From positions 1 to 54,695 of the forward strand of contig NZ_JACWCT010000005.1 of assembly GCF_016613415.1 (NCBI RefSeq): a DNA stretch of 54,695 nucleotides, written 5' to 3'. The notes beneath the pieces are model-generated. The model worked only from the letters and a program-made list of their open reading frames with translations. It made no database searches and was not told the origin of the DNA. Made by a program: the position numbers and the translations under genes. Position 1 is the stretch's first letter. The number at the start of each line of letters is the position of its first letter. Positions 35,987 through 47,463 of this stretch are shown here, piece after piece. This DNA is from Methylobacterium ajmalii (lineage in GTDB: Bacteria > Pseudomonadota > Alphaproteobacteria > Rhizobiales > Beijerinckiaceae).

Positions 35987-38845
35987 ATGGACAGCCCCCA
36001 CCGCTCCGGCACCCAAGGTCTCGATGCCCGGGAGGCCGACCCGCGCGAGGCCGACGCGCTCGAGGCGGACCTGCTCCGCCTGGTCGAGGAGGCGCGCCAC
36101 CAGGCGAGCCAGGACCCGTTCCGCAATCCCGTCCTGACGGTGGCGCTGGCGATCAGCCGCCGCTTCGACCGGGGCGAGATCGGCGAGGAGGATCTGGGCG
36201 GCCTGTTCGTGCGCCTGCGCGCCCAGGCGCTGGAGGCGCGGGCGGCGCGGCTGCGGGCCTATCTCGGCCTCGGGTCGGAGCCGGATTCCGCCGCCGCGAC
36301 CGAGGCGGTGGCGGGGGCGGCTCTGGGCGATCCCGAGATGACGTTCGACACCGCCCGCACCCGGGTCGAGCGCACGCGCTTCGCCGCGGTGTTCACCGCC
36401 CACCCGACCTTCGGGATGCCGAAGGCGGTGGCCCGGCTGCTGGCCGAGGCGGCTTCCGAGCCCGATCCGGCGGCGCGGCGCGCGCCGATCGCGCAAGCCG
36501 CGGCGCTCTCCGCCAGGGCCGACCCGGTGATCACCCTCAACGACGAGTTCGACCAAGCCCGGCACGCGGTCCAGCACGGCCGCGCCGCCCTCGACAGGCT
36601 GAACGAGGCCCTGCTGCGGGCCGCCCGCGAGCGCTGGCCCGACCGCTGGAGCGAGCTCGTCCCCAAGCCCGTCGTGATCGCCTCCTGGGTCGGCTGCGAC
36701 ACCGACGGGCGCACCGACATCGGCTGGTACGACACCCTGCGCTACCGGCTCGAATCGAAGCGCACCCAGTTCGACCGGGTGCTGGCCCAGCTCCCCGACG
36801 ACCCGGCCGCCGCGCCGGCGCGGCGCCTCGCCGAGGAGGCGCGGGCGGCGGTCCTGCGCCAGCTCGCCGTGGCGCCCAAGCTCGGCGACCAGCCCGGGCT
36901 CGAGGCGGTGCACCGCTTCGCCCTGGCGCTGATCATCGAGCGCGACCGGGCCCAGACCGAGGCGGGCCCCCTCCTCGCCCTCCTCGACCGGGCGGTCCTG
37001 GAGGCCGCCGACGACGAGGCGCGGCTCGGGCTCTGCGTCCTGCGGGCCGGCGTCGCCGCGCACGGGCTCCAGAACGGCCTGCCGCATTTCCGGCTCAACG
37101 CCAGCCAGGTCCACAACGCCGTGCGCCGGGCCCTGGAGCAGGACGGCGACCCGACCGATCCGGCCCAGCGCCGCTCGCACCTCGCCTCGATCAACGCGCT
37201 GCTCGACACGGTCGCGGCGGTGCCGGTGGATTTCGGGGCGCTCGCCGCCGAGCGGGCCTCGGCCGCCCGGCTGATGATGACGATCGCCCAGATCCTCAAG
37301 CACGTCGACGGCACCCACCCGGTCCGCTTCCTGATCGCCGAGACGGAGACCGGCTACACGCTGCTGGCCGCGCTCTGGCTCGCCCAGCATTTCGGCATCG
37401 GCGACCGCGTCGAGATCACGCCGCTCTTCGAGACGGCCTCGGCGCTGGAACAGGGCGTGCACGTCATCGAGGACGCGCTGCGCTCACCCCACTGGCGCGC
37501 CTACCTCAAGCGCACCGGGCGCCTGGTGGTGCAGTTCGGCTACTCGGATTCGGGGCGCTACGTCGGCCAGCTCGCCGCGACCTTCTGGATCGAGCGCCTG
37601 CGCTTCCGCATCACCGAGCTGATGGCGGCGCACGACCTCACCGACATCGAGCTCGTCATCTTCGACACCCACGGCGAGTCGATCGGCCGGGGCGCCCATC
37701 CGACGAGCCTGTCCGACCGCCTGGCCTACCTCGCCCCCGACCACGCGCGGCGGCGCAACCGCGAAGCCGGGATCCGCACCAGCCTCGAATCGAGCTTCCA
37801 GGGCAGCGACGGCTACCTGATGTTCGGCACGAAGGCGCTCGCCGAGGCCACGGTCGCGCGTATCGGCGAGCACGTCTACAGCCGGCTCCAGCCCGCGCCC
37901 GACCCGATCTACGCGGAAGGCGACTTCGCCACCGAGTTCTTCACCGGCGTGCGCCAGGACATGGAGACGCTGGTCAACGATCCGGGCTACGCGGCGCTTC
38001 TCGGCACCTTCGGGCCGAACCTGATCGACCGCACCGGCTCGCGCCCGGTGGCGCGGCAATCCGACGGCGGCGGACCGGTCGCCATCACCCATCCGCGCCA
38101 GATGCGGGCGATTCCCAACAACGCGATCCTGCAGCAGCTCGGCTTCCTGGCCAATTCCCTGCACGGGGTCGGGCGGGCGGCGGGGCGCGCCCCCGACCTG
38201 TTCGTCGAGATGCGCGAGCGCTCCGAGCGCTTCGCCCGCGCCTTCCGGCTGGTGCAGGAGGCCACCGCCGTCGGCGACCTCGACGTGCTGCGCGCCTATA
38301 TCGATACCCTCGACCCCTCGGTCTGGCTCGAGCGGGCGCGACGCGCGACGCGGGACGGGCGGCGCGAGGAGATCGTCGCGGTCGCCGCAGCCCTCGACCG
38401 GCTCAACCTCGCCCCTCACCTGCGCCGCCTGTTCGGCCGGCTGACGCAGGACCACCTGATGCTGCACACGGTCGCCCCGGACCTGCCCGAGATGACGCCG
38501 CGGCTGGCACTGCTGCACGCCCTGCGCCTGGCGCTCATCCACCGGATCTGGTTCCTGGCGGTGCACATCCCGGGCTTCCGGCCGCAGAACGGCATCACCC
38601 GCGAGGCCCTGATCGAGCGCATCCTGCGCCTCGACGTCGAGGGCTGCCTCAAGCTCCTCGACGACATCTTCCCCGTCACCCCGGACCCGACGCTCGGCCT
38701 CAATTTCGGCGAGCCGGCGGGTCCCCGCGGCGTCGGCACCTACGAGGCCGAGCACCGCACCCTGTTCGCTCCGATCCGCCGCCTGTTCGGCCTCGTGCGC
38801 GAGATCAGCGGCATGATCCAGCACGAGGTCGGGGCGTTCGGCTGA
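35987..38845 (+). CDS. Phosphoenolpyruvate carboxylase-family protein, divergent
   Basis: 952 aa, the length of PEP carboxylase, which adds bicarbonate to PEP to give oxaloacetate. Family landmarks: FTAHPTF with H139, SWVGCDTDGR, LFETASALEQG, FGYSDSGR with D521 and MRAIPNN with R707. Key differences from canonical enzymes: the loop normally written FHGRGGxxGRGGGP reads THGESIGRGAHP here (H562, R568 kept, first GRGG lost). The lysine of SDSGK is Arg524. The usual C-terminal NTG end is absent (ends IQHEVGAFG). Hence PEPC activity is likely but not certain. ATG 35987 follows AGGA. It converges with pyruvate dehydrogenase E1, another enzyme at the PEP/pyruvate node. Confidence 0.8.
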   Translation: MDSPHRSGTQGLDAREADPREADALEADLLRLVEEARHQASQDPFRNPVLTVALAISRRFDRGEIGEEDLGGLFVRLRAQALEARAARLRAYLGLGSEPDSAAATEAVAGAALGDPEMTFDTARTRVERTRFAAVFTAHPTFGMPKAVARLLAEAASEPDPAARRAPIAQAAALSARADPVITLNDEFDQARHAVQHGRAALDRLNEALLRAARERWPDRWSELVPKPVVIASWVGCDTDGRTDIGWYDTLRYRLESKRTQFDRVLAQLPDDPAAAPARRLAEEARAAVLRQLAVAPKLGDQPGLEAVHRFALALIIERDRAQTEAGPLLALLDRAVLEAADDEARLGLCVLRAGVAAHGLQNGLPHFRLNASQVHNAVRRALEQDGDPTDPAQRRSHLASINALLDTVAAVPVDFGALAAERASAARLMMTIAQILKHVDGTHPVRFLIAETETGYTLLAALWLAQHFGIGDRVEITPLFETASALEQGVHVIEDALRSPHWRAYLKRTGRLVVQFGYSDSGRYVGQLAATFWIERLRFRITELMAAHDLTDIELVIFDTHGESIGRGAHPTSLSDRLAYLAPDHARRRNREAGIRTSLESSFQGSDGYLMFGTKALAEATVARIGEHVYSRLQPAPDPIYAEGDFATEFFTGVRQDMETLVNDPGYAALLGTFGPNLIDRTGSRPVARQSDGGGPVAITHPRQMRAIPNNAILQQLGFLANSLHGVGRAAGRAPDLFVEMRERSERFARAFRLVQEATAVGDLDVLRAYIDTLDPSVWLERARRATRDGRREEIVAVAAALDRLNLAPHLRRLFGRLTQDHLMLHTVAPDLPEMTPRLALLHALRLALIHRIWFLAVHIPGFRPQNGITREALIERILRLDVEGCLKLLDDIFPVTPDPTLGLNFGEPAGPRGVGTYEAEHRTLFAPIRRLFGLVREISGMIQHEVGAFG

Positions 38846-38870
38846 CGGGGGCCGCCCCGCGGAAGCGATT

Positions 38871-38916
38871 GCGGGATCCCCTCGCCCGGCGATGCCCGGG
38901 GCCGAGGGGATCCCGC
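38871..38916. terminator. Bidirectional hairpin terminator
   Basis: GCGGGATCCCCTCG at 38871-38884 pairs perfectly with CGAGGGGATCCCGC at 38903-38916 (14 bp), and the loop itself can form a short CCCGG/CCGGG stem. It sits between the convergent PEP carboxylase-like gene and aceE, 12 bases from the aceE stop. Confidence 0.82.
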
Positions 38917-38927
38917 GCCTTTCCGCC

Positions 38928-41660
38928 TCACACCGTCCAGGGCGCCGGCCGGTTCGCGCCGAGGCCGTAGCGGGCGACCGCCTCGGCCACCGTCGCCCGG
39001 TCGAGCTTACCGTCGTCGGCGAGCGCGGCCAGCGCCGCCACCGCGACGTGGTGCCGGTCGACCTCGAAGAAGGCGCGCAGGGCGCTGCGGGTGTCGCTGC
39101 GGCCGAAGCCGTCGGTGCCGAGCGTGACGTAGCGGGCCTGGATCGCGGTCGCGATCAGCTGGGGATAGGCGCGGACGTAGTCGGTGGCGGCCACCACCGG
39201 GGCGGGGCCGGACAGCGATTCCTCGACGAGGCTGCGCTTCGGCGGCAGGCCCGGATTGAGGCGGTTCGACCGCTCGACCTCGCGGGCGTCGCGGGCGAGC
39301 TCGCTGAAGCTCGTGACGCTGTGGACCTCGCTGGCGATGCCCCACTCCTCGGCGAGAATCTTCGCCGCGGCAATCACTTCCGGCAGGATCGCGCCCGAGC
39401 CGAGTAGACGGATAGCCGGCTCATCATTTCCATAGCCGGCGAAACGATACATTCCGCGGATGATCCCGTCCCGCACGCCCGTCGGCATCGAGGGCTGGGC
39501 GTAGTTCTCGTTCATCGCCGTGACGTAGTAGAACGCGTCGACGTCGCGCTCCATCATGTCGCGGGCGCCGTGGTCGAGGATCACCGCCATCTCGTAGGCG
39601 AAGGCCGGATCGTAGGCGCGGCAATTCGGGATCGTCGCGGCGACGAGGTGGCTCGATCCGTCCTGGTGCTGCAGGCCTTCGCCGCCGAGCGTGGTGCGGC
39701 CGGCGGTAGCGCCGATCAGGAAGCCGCGGGCGCGCTGGTCGGCCGCTGCCCAGATCAGGTCGCCGACGCGCTGGAAGCCGAACATCGAGTAGTAGATGTA
39801 GAACGGCAGCATCGCGAGGCCGTGGACGCTGTAGGATGTCGCGGCCGCGGCCCAGGACGAGATCGCCCCGGCCTCGGTGATGCCCTCCTCCAGAAGCTGA
39901 CCGTCGCGGGACTCCTTGTAGTAGAGCATCGAGCCGGCATCCTCCGGCTCGTAGAGCTGGCCGAGCGGCGAGTAGATGCCGACCTGCCGGAAGAGGTTGG
40001 CCATGCCGAAGGTGCGCGCCTCGTCGGCGACGATCGGCACGACGCGCGGGCCCAGCTCCTTGTGCTTGATCAGGCTGCTGAACAGCCGCACCGCCGCGGT
40101 GGTGGTCGACATCTCCTTGCCGTCGGCCTCGAGCGCGAAGCCCGCATAGGTCGAGAGGTCCGGCACGGGGACGTGGGCCGCCGTGCGGCGGCGCTTGGGC
40201 AGGAAGCCGCCGAGCTTTTCCCGGCGCTCGCGCAGGTAGCGCAGCTCGCGGCTGTTCTCGTCGGGCTTGTAGAATTCCAGCCGCTCGACCTGCGCGTCGG
40301 TGAGCGGCAGGGCGAAGCGATCCCGGAACGCCTTGAGGGCGTCGGTGTCGAGCTTCTTCGCCTGGTGGGCGGTCATGCGCGATTCACCGGCACCGCCCAT
40401 GCCGTAACCCTTCTTGGTCTTGGCCAGGATCACGGTCGGGCGGCCCTTGGTGGCCTTCGCTGCCGCGAAGGCAGCAAAGAGCTTGCGGAAATCGTGGCCG
40501 CCGCGCTTGAGCTTGTCGACGTCGCCGTCCGACATGTGGGAGACGAGCGCCTTCACCTCCTCGTCCTCACCGAAGAAGTGGGCGAGGTTGTAGGCGCCGT
40601 CCTTGGCGCCCAGCGTCTGGTACTTGCCGTCCACCGTAGCGGCGAAGCGGCGCAGGAGGGCGTGGTTGGTGTCGCGGGCGAAGATCGCGTCCCATTCCGA
40701 GCCCCACAGCACCTTGACGACGTTCCAGCCGGCGCCGCGAAAGACGCTCTCCAGCTCCTGGATGATCTGGCCGTTGCCGCGCACCGGCCCGTCGAGGCGC
40801 TGCAGGTTGCAGTTGATCACGAAGGTGACGTTGTCGAGCTTCTCGCGCGCCGCCAGCGTCAGCGCGCCGATCGATTCCGGCTCGTCCATCTCGCCGTCGC
40901 CGAACACGCCCCAGACGTGCTGGCCGGCGGTGTCGGCCAAGCCCCGGTCGCTCAGGTAGCGCATGAAGCGCGCCTGGTAGATCGCGTTCATCGGCCCGAT
41001 GCCCATCGAGCCGGTCGGCACCTGCCAGAACTCGGGCATCAGCCAGGGATGAGGATAGGAGCACAGGCCCTCGCCGGCAATCTCCTGGCGGTAATGCTTC
41101 AGGTTGGTCTCGGAGAGCCGTCCCTCCAGGAAGGCACGGGCATAGACGCCGGGCGCCGAATGCGGCTGGAAGAACACGAGGTCGGCGCCCGCGCCGGTGG
41201 CGTCGCCGGCCTGGAAGAAGTGGTTGAAGCCGAGCTCGAAGATCTCGGCGGCGGACGCGTAGCTCGCGACGTGGCCGCCGAGCTCGCCGTAGGCCATGTT
41301 GGCCCGCACCACCATGGCGAGCGCGTTCCAGCGCATGATCGAGGTGAGCCGCTCCTCGACCGCGAGGTCGCCCGGATAGGGCGGCTGCTTCTCGAGCGGG
41401 ATGGTGTTGCGGTAGGGCGAGTAGGGCGGTGCCTCCTCGACGATGCCGATCTCCCGCGCCTTCTGCTCCAGCCGGTCGAGGAGGAAGCGGGCGCGCGCCG
41501 CGCCGCCGTGGCGCAGGACCGATTCGAGGGAGGCGAGCCAGTCCGCGGTCTCGGCCGGATCCGGATCGGCCACGCCGCGGGGACCCAGGATCGCTTGACC
41601 GGTCGAACGGTCGTTCTCGTTGACCGGCACGGCCGGGCTCGGCTTGGCGCTCGCGCTCAT
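38928..41660 (-). CDS. aceE: Pyruvate dehydrogenase E1, homodimeric type
   Basis: 910 aa. Thiamine-pyrophosphate enzyme that decarboxylates pyruvate and passes the acetyl group to a lipoyl E2. The TPP motif starts at GDGEMDEPES and ends about 30 residues on at NCNLQ. Other marks: GHVASYASAAEIFELGFNHF, KTKKGYGMGGAGE and LHGLAMLPFYIYYSMFG-like text (VHGLAMLPFYIYYSMFGFQR). ATG 41660 is chosen behind a GGGAGA motif; the frame runs on to 41750 without homology. No E2 or E3 gene is adjacent, unlike E. coli aceEF-lpd; the partners must be elsewhere. Many alphaproteobacteria rely on a heterodimeric PdhAB, so this may be a second or replacement E1. Confidence 0.96.
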   Translation of the reverse strand: MSASAKPSPAVPVNENDRSTGQAILGPRGVADPDPAETADWLASLESVLRHGGAARARFLLDRLEQKAREIGIVEEAPPYSPYRNTIPLEKQPPYPGDLAVEERLTSIMRWNALAMVVRANMAYGELGGHVASYASAAEIFELGFNHFFQAGDATGAGADLVFFQPHSAPGVYARAFLEGRLSETNLKHYRQEIAGEGLCSYPHPWLMPEFWQVPTGSMGIGPMNAIYQARFMRYLSDRGLADTAGQHVWGVFGDGEMDEPESIGALTLAAREKLDNVTFVINCNLQRLDGPVRGNGQIIQELESVFRGAGWNVVKVLWGSEWDAIFARDTNHALLRRFAATVDGKYQTLGAKDGAYNLAHFFGEDEEVKALVSHMSDGDVDKLKRGGHDFRKLFAAFAAAKATKGRPTVILAKTKKGYGMGGAGESRMTAHQAKKLDTDALKAFRDRFALPLTDAQVERLEFYKPDENSRELRYLRERREKLGGFLPKRRRTAAHVPVPDLSTYAGFALEADGKEMSTTTAAVRLFSSLIKHKELGPRVVPIVADEARTFGMANLFRQVGIYSPLGQLYEPEDAGSMLYYKESRDGQLLEEGITEAGAISSWAAAATSYSVHGLAMLPFYIYYSMFGFQRVGDLIWAAADQRARGFLIGATAGRTTLGGEGLQHQDGSSHLVAATIPNCRAYDPAFAYEMAVILDHGARDMMERDVDAFYYVTAMNENYAQPSMPTGVRDGIIRGMYRFAGYGNDEPAIRLLGSGAILPEVIAAAKILAEEWGIASEVHSVTSFSELARDAREVERSNRLNPGLPPKRSLVEESLSGPAPVVAATDYVRAYPQLIATAIQARYVTLGTDGFGRSDTRSALRAFFEVDRHHVAVAALAALADDGKLDRATVAEAVARYGLGANRPAPWTV

Positions 41661-41896
41661 GACGTCTCGTCTCCCATCGATGGCGCCAGGATAATTCCCC
41701 GGTCGCGGCAGAAGCTGCTTCGTTTGCCGCCTCCCGAGCCGATCGCGCAAAACATTTTCGCTTGAGCGTTCGTGTTCGGTCGTTCTTGCCGCAGGCCGGC
41801 GGCGAAGCGGTGCCGTTGCCGATCGGTCCGCGCGGGCCGGCAGGCCAGACCGGGTAGCGTCAATGGCACTTTTGTCCTAGCCTCCCGGGCGAAGTC

Positions 41897-41929
41897 GGCC
41901 GCAGGGGACCGGTGGTCCCGCCCGCGGCC
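41897..41929. promoter_or_regulatory. Two-part hairpin 24 bases before gcvT
   Basis: The outer stem is GGCCGC (41897-41902) with GCGGCC (41924-41929). The inner stem is GGGACC (41905-41910) with GGTCCC (41914-41919) around a 3-base loop. It lies in the untranslated leader just before the gcvT ribosome site. It could slow or regulate gcvT expression. It does not show the conserved sequence of a glycine riboswitch. Confidence 0.5.
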
Positions 41930-41952
41930 GGACACGCTCGGGAGCCTCCGCG

Positions 41953-43086
41953 ATGACCGCCAGCCTCCGTGAGACGCCCTTGCACGCGCTGCACGGGGAG
42001 GCCGGCGCCCGGATGGTGCCGTTCGCCGGCTACAGCATGCCGCTGCACTATCCTCTCGGGCTCCTGAAGGAGCACCTGCACACGCGCCGGGCCGCCGGCC
42101 TGTTCGACGTCTCGCATATGGGCCAGATCGCCGTGCGGGCCCGCTCCGGCGACCCGGGCGACGCCGCCCGCGCCCTCGAGACCGTCCTGCCGATCGACGT
42201 CCTCGACCTCGGCGTCGGCCGCCAGCGCTACGGTGTCCTGACGCTGCCGGGCGGCGGCATCCTCGACGACCTGATGCTCGCCCACTTGGGCGACCACTAC
42301 CTCCTGGTCGTCAACGCCGCCAACAAGGCGGCCGACCTCGCCCACTTGCTCGACGCGATCGGCACCGCCTGCACGGTCGAGCCGGTCGAGCGGGCCTTGC
42401 TCGCCCTCCAGGGCCCGGGGGCGGACGCGGCCCTCGCCCGCCATCTGCCGGCGGTCGCCGGGATGCGCTTCATGGATGCACGCACCATCGCGTTCGGCGG
42501 CGAGGAGGGCGTCGTCGTGCGCTCCGGCTATACCGGCGAGGACGGGTTCGAGGTCGCGCTGCCGGCCGCCTCCGCGGTGGCGCTCGCCCGGGCGCTGCTG
42601 GCCGAGCCGGAGGTGAAGCCGGTCGGCCTCGGCGCCCGCGATTCCCTGCGCCTCGAAGCCGGCCTGTGCCTGCACGGCTCGGATATCGGCCCCGAGACCT
42701 CGCCGGTCGAGGCCGGTCTCGCCTGGGCGATCCCGAAGGTGCGGCGCCTGGGCGGCGACCGGGCCGGCGGCTTCCCGGGGGCCGAGCGCATCCTGGCGGA
42801 GCTGGAGGAGGGACCGGCGCGGCTGCGGGTGGGCTTGAAGCCTGAGGGGCGGACCCCGGTGCGGGCCGGTGCGGCGCTCTACGCGGCGGCCGACGCCGCC
42901 GAGGCGGCCGGCCGGGTGACCTCCGGCGGCTTCGGCCCGAGCCTGGAGGCGCCGATCGCCATGGGGGTGCTGCCGCGCGCGCTGGCCGTGCCCGGCGCGC
43001 AGGTCTTCGCCGAGGTGCGCGGCCAGCGCCTGCCCTGCGCGGTGGTGCCTCTGCCGTTCCGCCCTGCCGGCTTCAAGCGGTCCTGA
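41953..43086 (+). CDS. gcvT: Glycine cleavage system T protein (aminomethyltransferase)
   Basis: 377 aa. It transfers the aminomethyl carbon from lipoyl-GcvH to tetrahydrofolate, releasing ammonia. Family marks: LHALHGEAGARMVPFAGYSMP, GLFDVSHMGQI, GILDDLMLAHLGDHYLLVVNAANK, RSGYTGEDGFEVALPA and GLGARDSLRLEAGLCLHGSD. ATG 41953 has GGGAG before it. It is the first gene of gcvT-gcvH-gcvP. In a Methylobacterium-like host this system also meets C1 metabolism through methylene-tetrahydrofolate and serine/glycine. Confidence 0.97.
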   Translation: MTASLRETPLHALHGEAGARMVPFAGYSMPLHYPLGLLKEHLHTRRAAGLFDVSHMGQIAVRARSGDPGDAARALETVLPIDVLDLGVGRQRYGVLTLPGGGILDDLMLAHLGDHYLLVVNAANKAADLAHLLDAIGTACTVEPVERALLALQGPGADAALARHLPAVAGMRFMDARTIAFGGEEGVVVRSGYTGEDGFEVALPAASAVALARALLAEPEVKPVGLGARDSLRLEAGLCLHGSDIGPETSPVEAGLAWAIPKVRRLGGDRAGGFPGAERILAELEEGPARLRVGLKPEGRTPVRAGAALYAAADAAEAAGRVTSGGFGPSLEAPIAMGVLPRALAVPGAQVFAEVRGQRLPCAVVPLPFRPAGFKRS

Positions 43087-43104
43087 CACAAGGGAGTTCT
43101 CTCG

Positions 43105-43467
43105 ATGCTGAAATACACCGACGAGCACGAGTGGCTGCGCCTGGAGGGCGACGTGGCGACGGTGGGGATCACCGACCATGCTGCCGGGCAGCTCGGCGAC
43201 CTCGTCTTCATCGAGCTGCCGAAGGTCGGCGCCACCCTGACCAAGGGCGCGGCCGCCGCGGTGGTGGAATCCGTCAAGGCGGCCTCCGACGTCTACGCGC
43301 CGGTCGACGGCGAGGTGATCGAGGTCAACGAGGCGGCGGTGAGCAGCCCGGAGAGCGTCGGCACGGACCCGCAAGGGGAGGGCTGGCTCTACCGCGTGCG
43401 CCTCTCGGACCCGTCCCAGCTCGACGGGCTGATGGACGAGGCGGCCTACCGGGCCTCCTTGGGCTGA
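43105..43467 (+). CDS. gcvH: Glycine cleavage system H protein (lipoyl carrier)
   Basis: 120 aa, the lipoyl shuttle between P, T and L proteins. The lipoylated lysine is K58 in [15 protein letters not shown]. It opens [23 protein letters not shown] and ends with the usual [21 protein letters not shown] helix. The ATG follows AAGGGAG, 18 bases after the gcvT stop, so it is in the same operon. Confidence 0.98.
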   Translation: MLKYTDEHEWLRLEGDVATVGITDHAAGQLGDLVFIELPKVGATLTKGAAAAVVESVKAASDVYAPVDGEVIEVNEAAVSSPESVGTDPQGEGWLYRVRLSDPSQLDGLMDEAAYRASLG

Positions 43468-43549
43468 CATCCCGACGGGCGGGGCAGCGACCGGCTCCGC
43501 CTTCGCATCCCGAGCCGCCCCACGCGGCACCGATCAGGGCGCGCCTCCC

Positions 43550-46399
<2,850 letters not shown>

Positions 46400-46403
46400 C
46401 CGC

Positions 46404-46426
46404 CTCTACGCGGTCAGGCCGTAGAG
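46404..46426. terminator. Possible terminator after gcvP
   Basis: CTCTACG at 46404-46410 pairs with CGTAGAG at 46420-46426 around a 9-base loop, five bases after the gcvP stop. It has a short stem and no U-tract, so the call is tentative. Confidence 0.4.
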
Positions 46427-46631
46427 TCCGGCCGAGGGATTCTGCCGGGTTGCGCCGGGACCAGGCTGGGTATGAGTGCATCGCGGGATCACGAGCTCAC
46501 GTCGATTGTCATTCTGCTGGGGATCGAGCGCATTCGCCGAATGCCTGGTTCCACACTGGCTTTGTCCTCCTGCTCCGGATCTGCTAAATTCGGATTCGAA
46601 ATTGATTTTTTAGCTGTGGGACGATTTTTCG

Positions 46632-47396
46632 ATGCACGATACAGCCTACGAGATCGGCGGAGCGTTCATTCGAACATATGTCAAAAATCATCCATGCATA
46701 ATTGTTGAAATTGGTAGTATGGATGTAAATGGAACATTGCGTGATCATGTTGAAAAAATAGATACTTACATCGGAATGGATGTTGAACACGGAAAAGGCG
46801 TCGATCTGATGATCGATCCTCTGAAGTCTCTACCAATAAGAGACAGCTTTTCCGACATCACTTTGTCGAGTTCGCAGATGGAGCACGACAAGTTTTTCTG
46901 GAAAACATTTTTAGAATTAGTCAGAATTACGAAAAATGGCGGTTATATATACGTTAGTGCCCCGTCGAATGGCAAATATCATTCATACCCAATCGACTGC
47001 TGGCGCTTCTACCCTGAAGCTGGCCTCGCTCTCGCAGAATGGGCGACGGTCAACGGCTTTCAGTGCACGCTCATCGAGAGTTTCACGGCTGGTCGGATGA
47101 GCGACGACTGGAACGACTACGTCGGGATCTTCCAAAAATGTTTGCCGGAGGAGGCCAGTCCGGCCGGCTTCATCTCCGATCATTTCAAATCGTATAATGT
47201 CAGAAAATTCGGATCCAACAATGTCACCAACCTCAGCGAGCCGACGGAAGATTTCATACTGCTGACCGAAGTTCGGCAACGTGTGACGGCGCAGCAGGAC
47301 GAGATTCGCGCGTTAACCGAGAAGATCCAAGCCCTTGAGCACGAACTGAGGACGGCAAAGGCGCAGGATGGGGCCGGACGCGAAGCCACCGAGTAG
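46632..47396 (+). CDS. Class I SAM-dependent methyltransferase, low-GC (probable transfer)
   Basis: 254 aa. The SAM-binding region is degenerate but readable: IIVEIGSMDVNGTLRDHV (motif I area), YIGMDVEHGKGVDLMID (motif II) and FSDITLSSSQMEHDKFFWKT (motif IV). RITKNGGYIYVSAPSNGKYH is the later strand. Such proteins often sit in glycan or O-antigen clusters, but none is here. The C-terminal 30 residues form a coiled coil (QQDEIRALTEKIQALEHEL). GC is about 38% over 46681-46980 by my count, far below neighbours, and rises toward the 3' end. ATG 46632 has only a weak ribosome site. The composition indicates recent acquisition. Confidence 0.85.
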   Translation: MHDTAYEIGGAFIRTYVKNHPCIIVEIGSMDVNGTLRDHVEKIDTYIGMDVEHGKGVDLMIDPLKSLPIRDSFSDITLSSSQMEHDKFFWKTFLELVRITKNGGYIYVSAPSNGKYHSYPIDCWRFYPEAGLALAEWATVNGFQCTLIESFTAGRMSDDWNDYVGIFQKCLPEEASPAGFISDHFKSYNVRKFGSNNVTNLSEPTEDFILLTEVRQRVTAQQDEIRALTEKIQALEHELRTAKAQDGAGREATE

Positions 47397-47463
47397 GATC
47401 GATCACGCGCCGGGACGGGTGCCGCGCCCTCAGCGCGCGGATCGCCCTTCCCGATTTCGGAAT

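Noticed and set aside
41661..41952. Glycine riboswitch upstream of gcvT
   Set aside because: The conserved riboswitch blocks (such as GCCGAAGG and CTCTCAGG) are not present in the leader; only a generic stacked hairpin is seen.
46472..46708. A 78-aa plus-strand ORF overlapping the low-GC methyltransferase start
   Set aside because: It overlaps the methyltransferase in another frame and shows no recognisable family or clear ribosome site.
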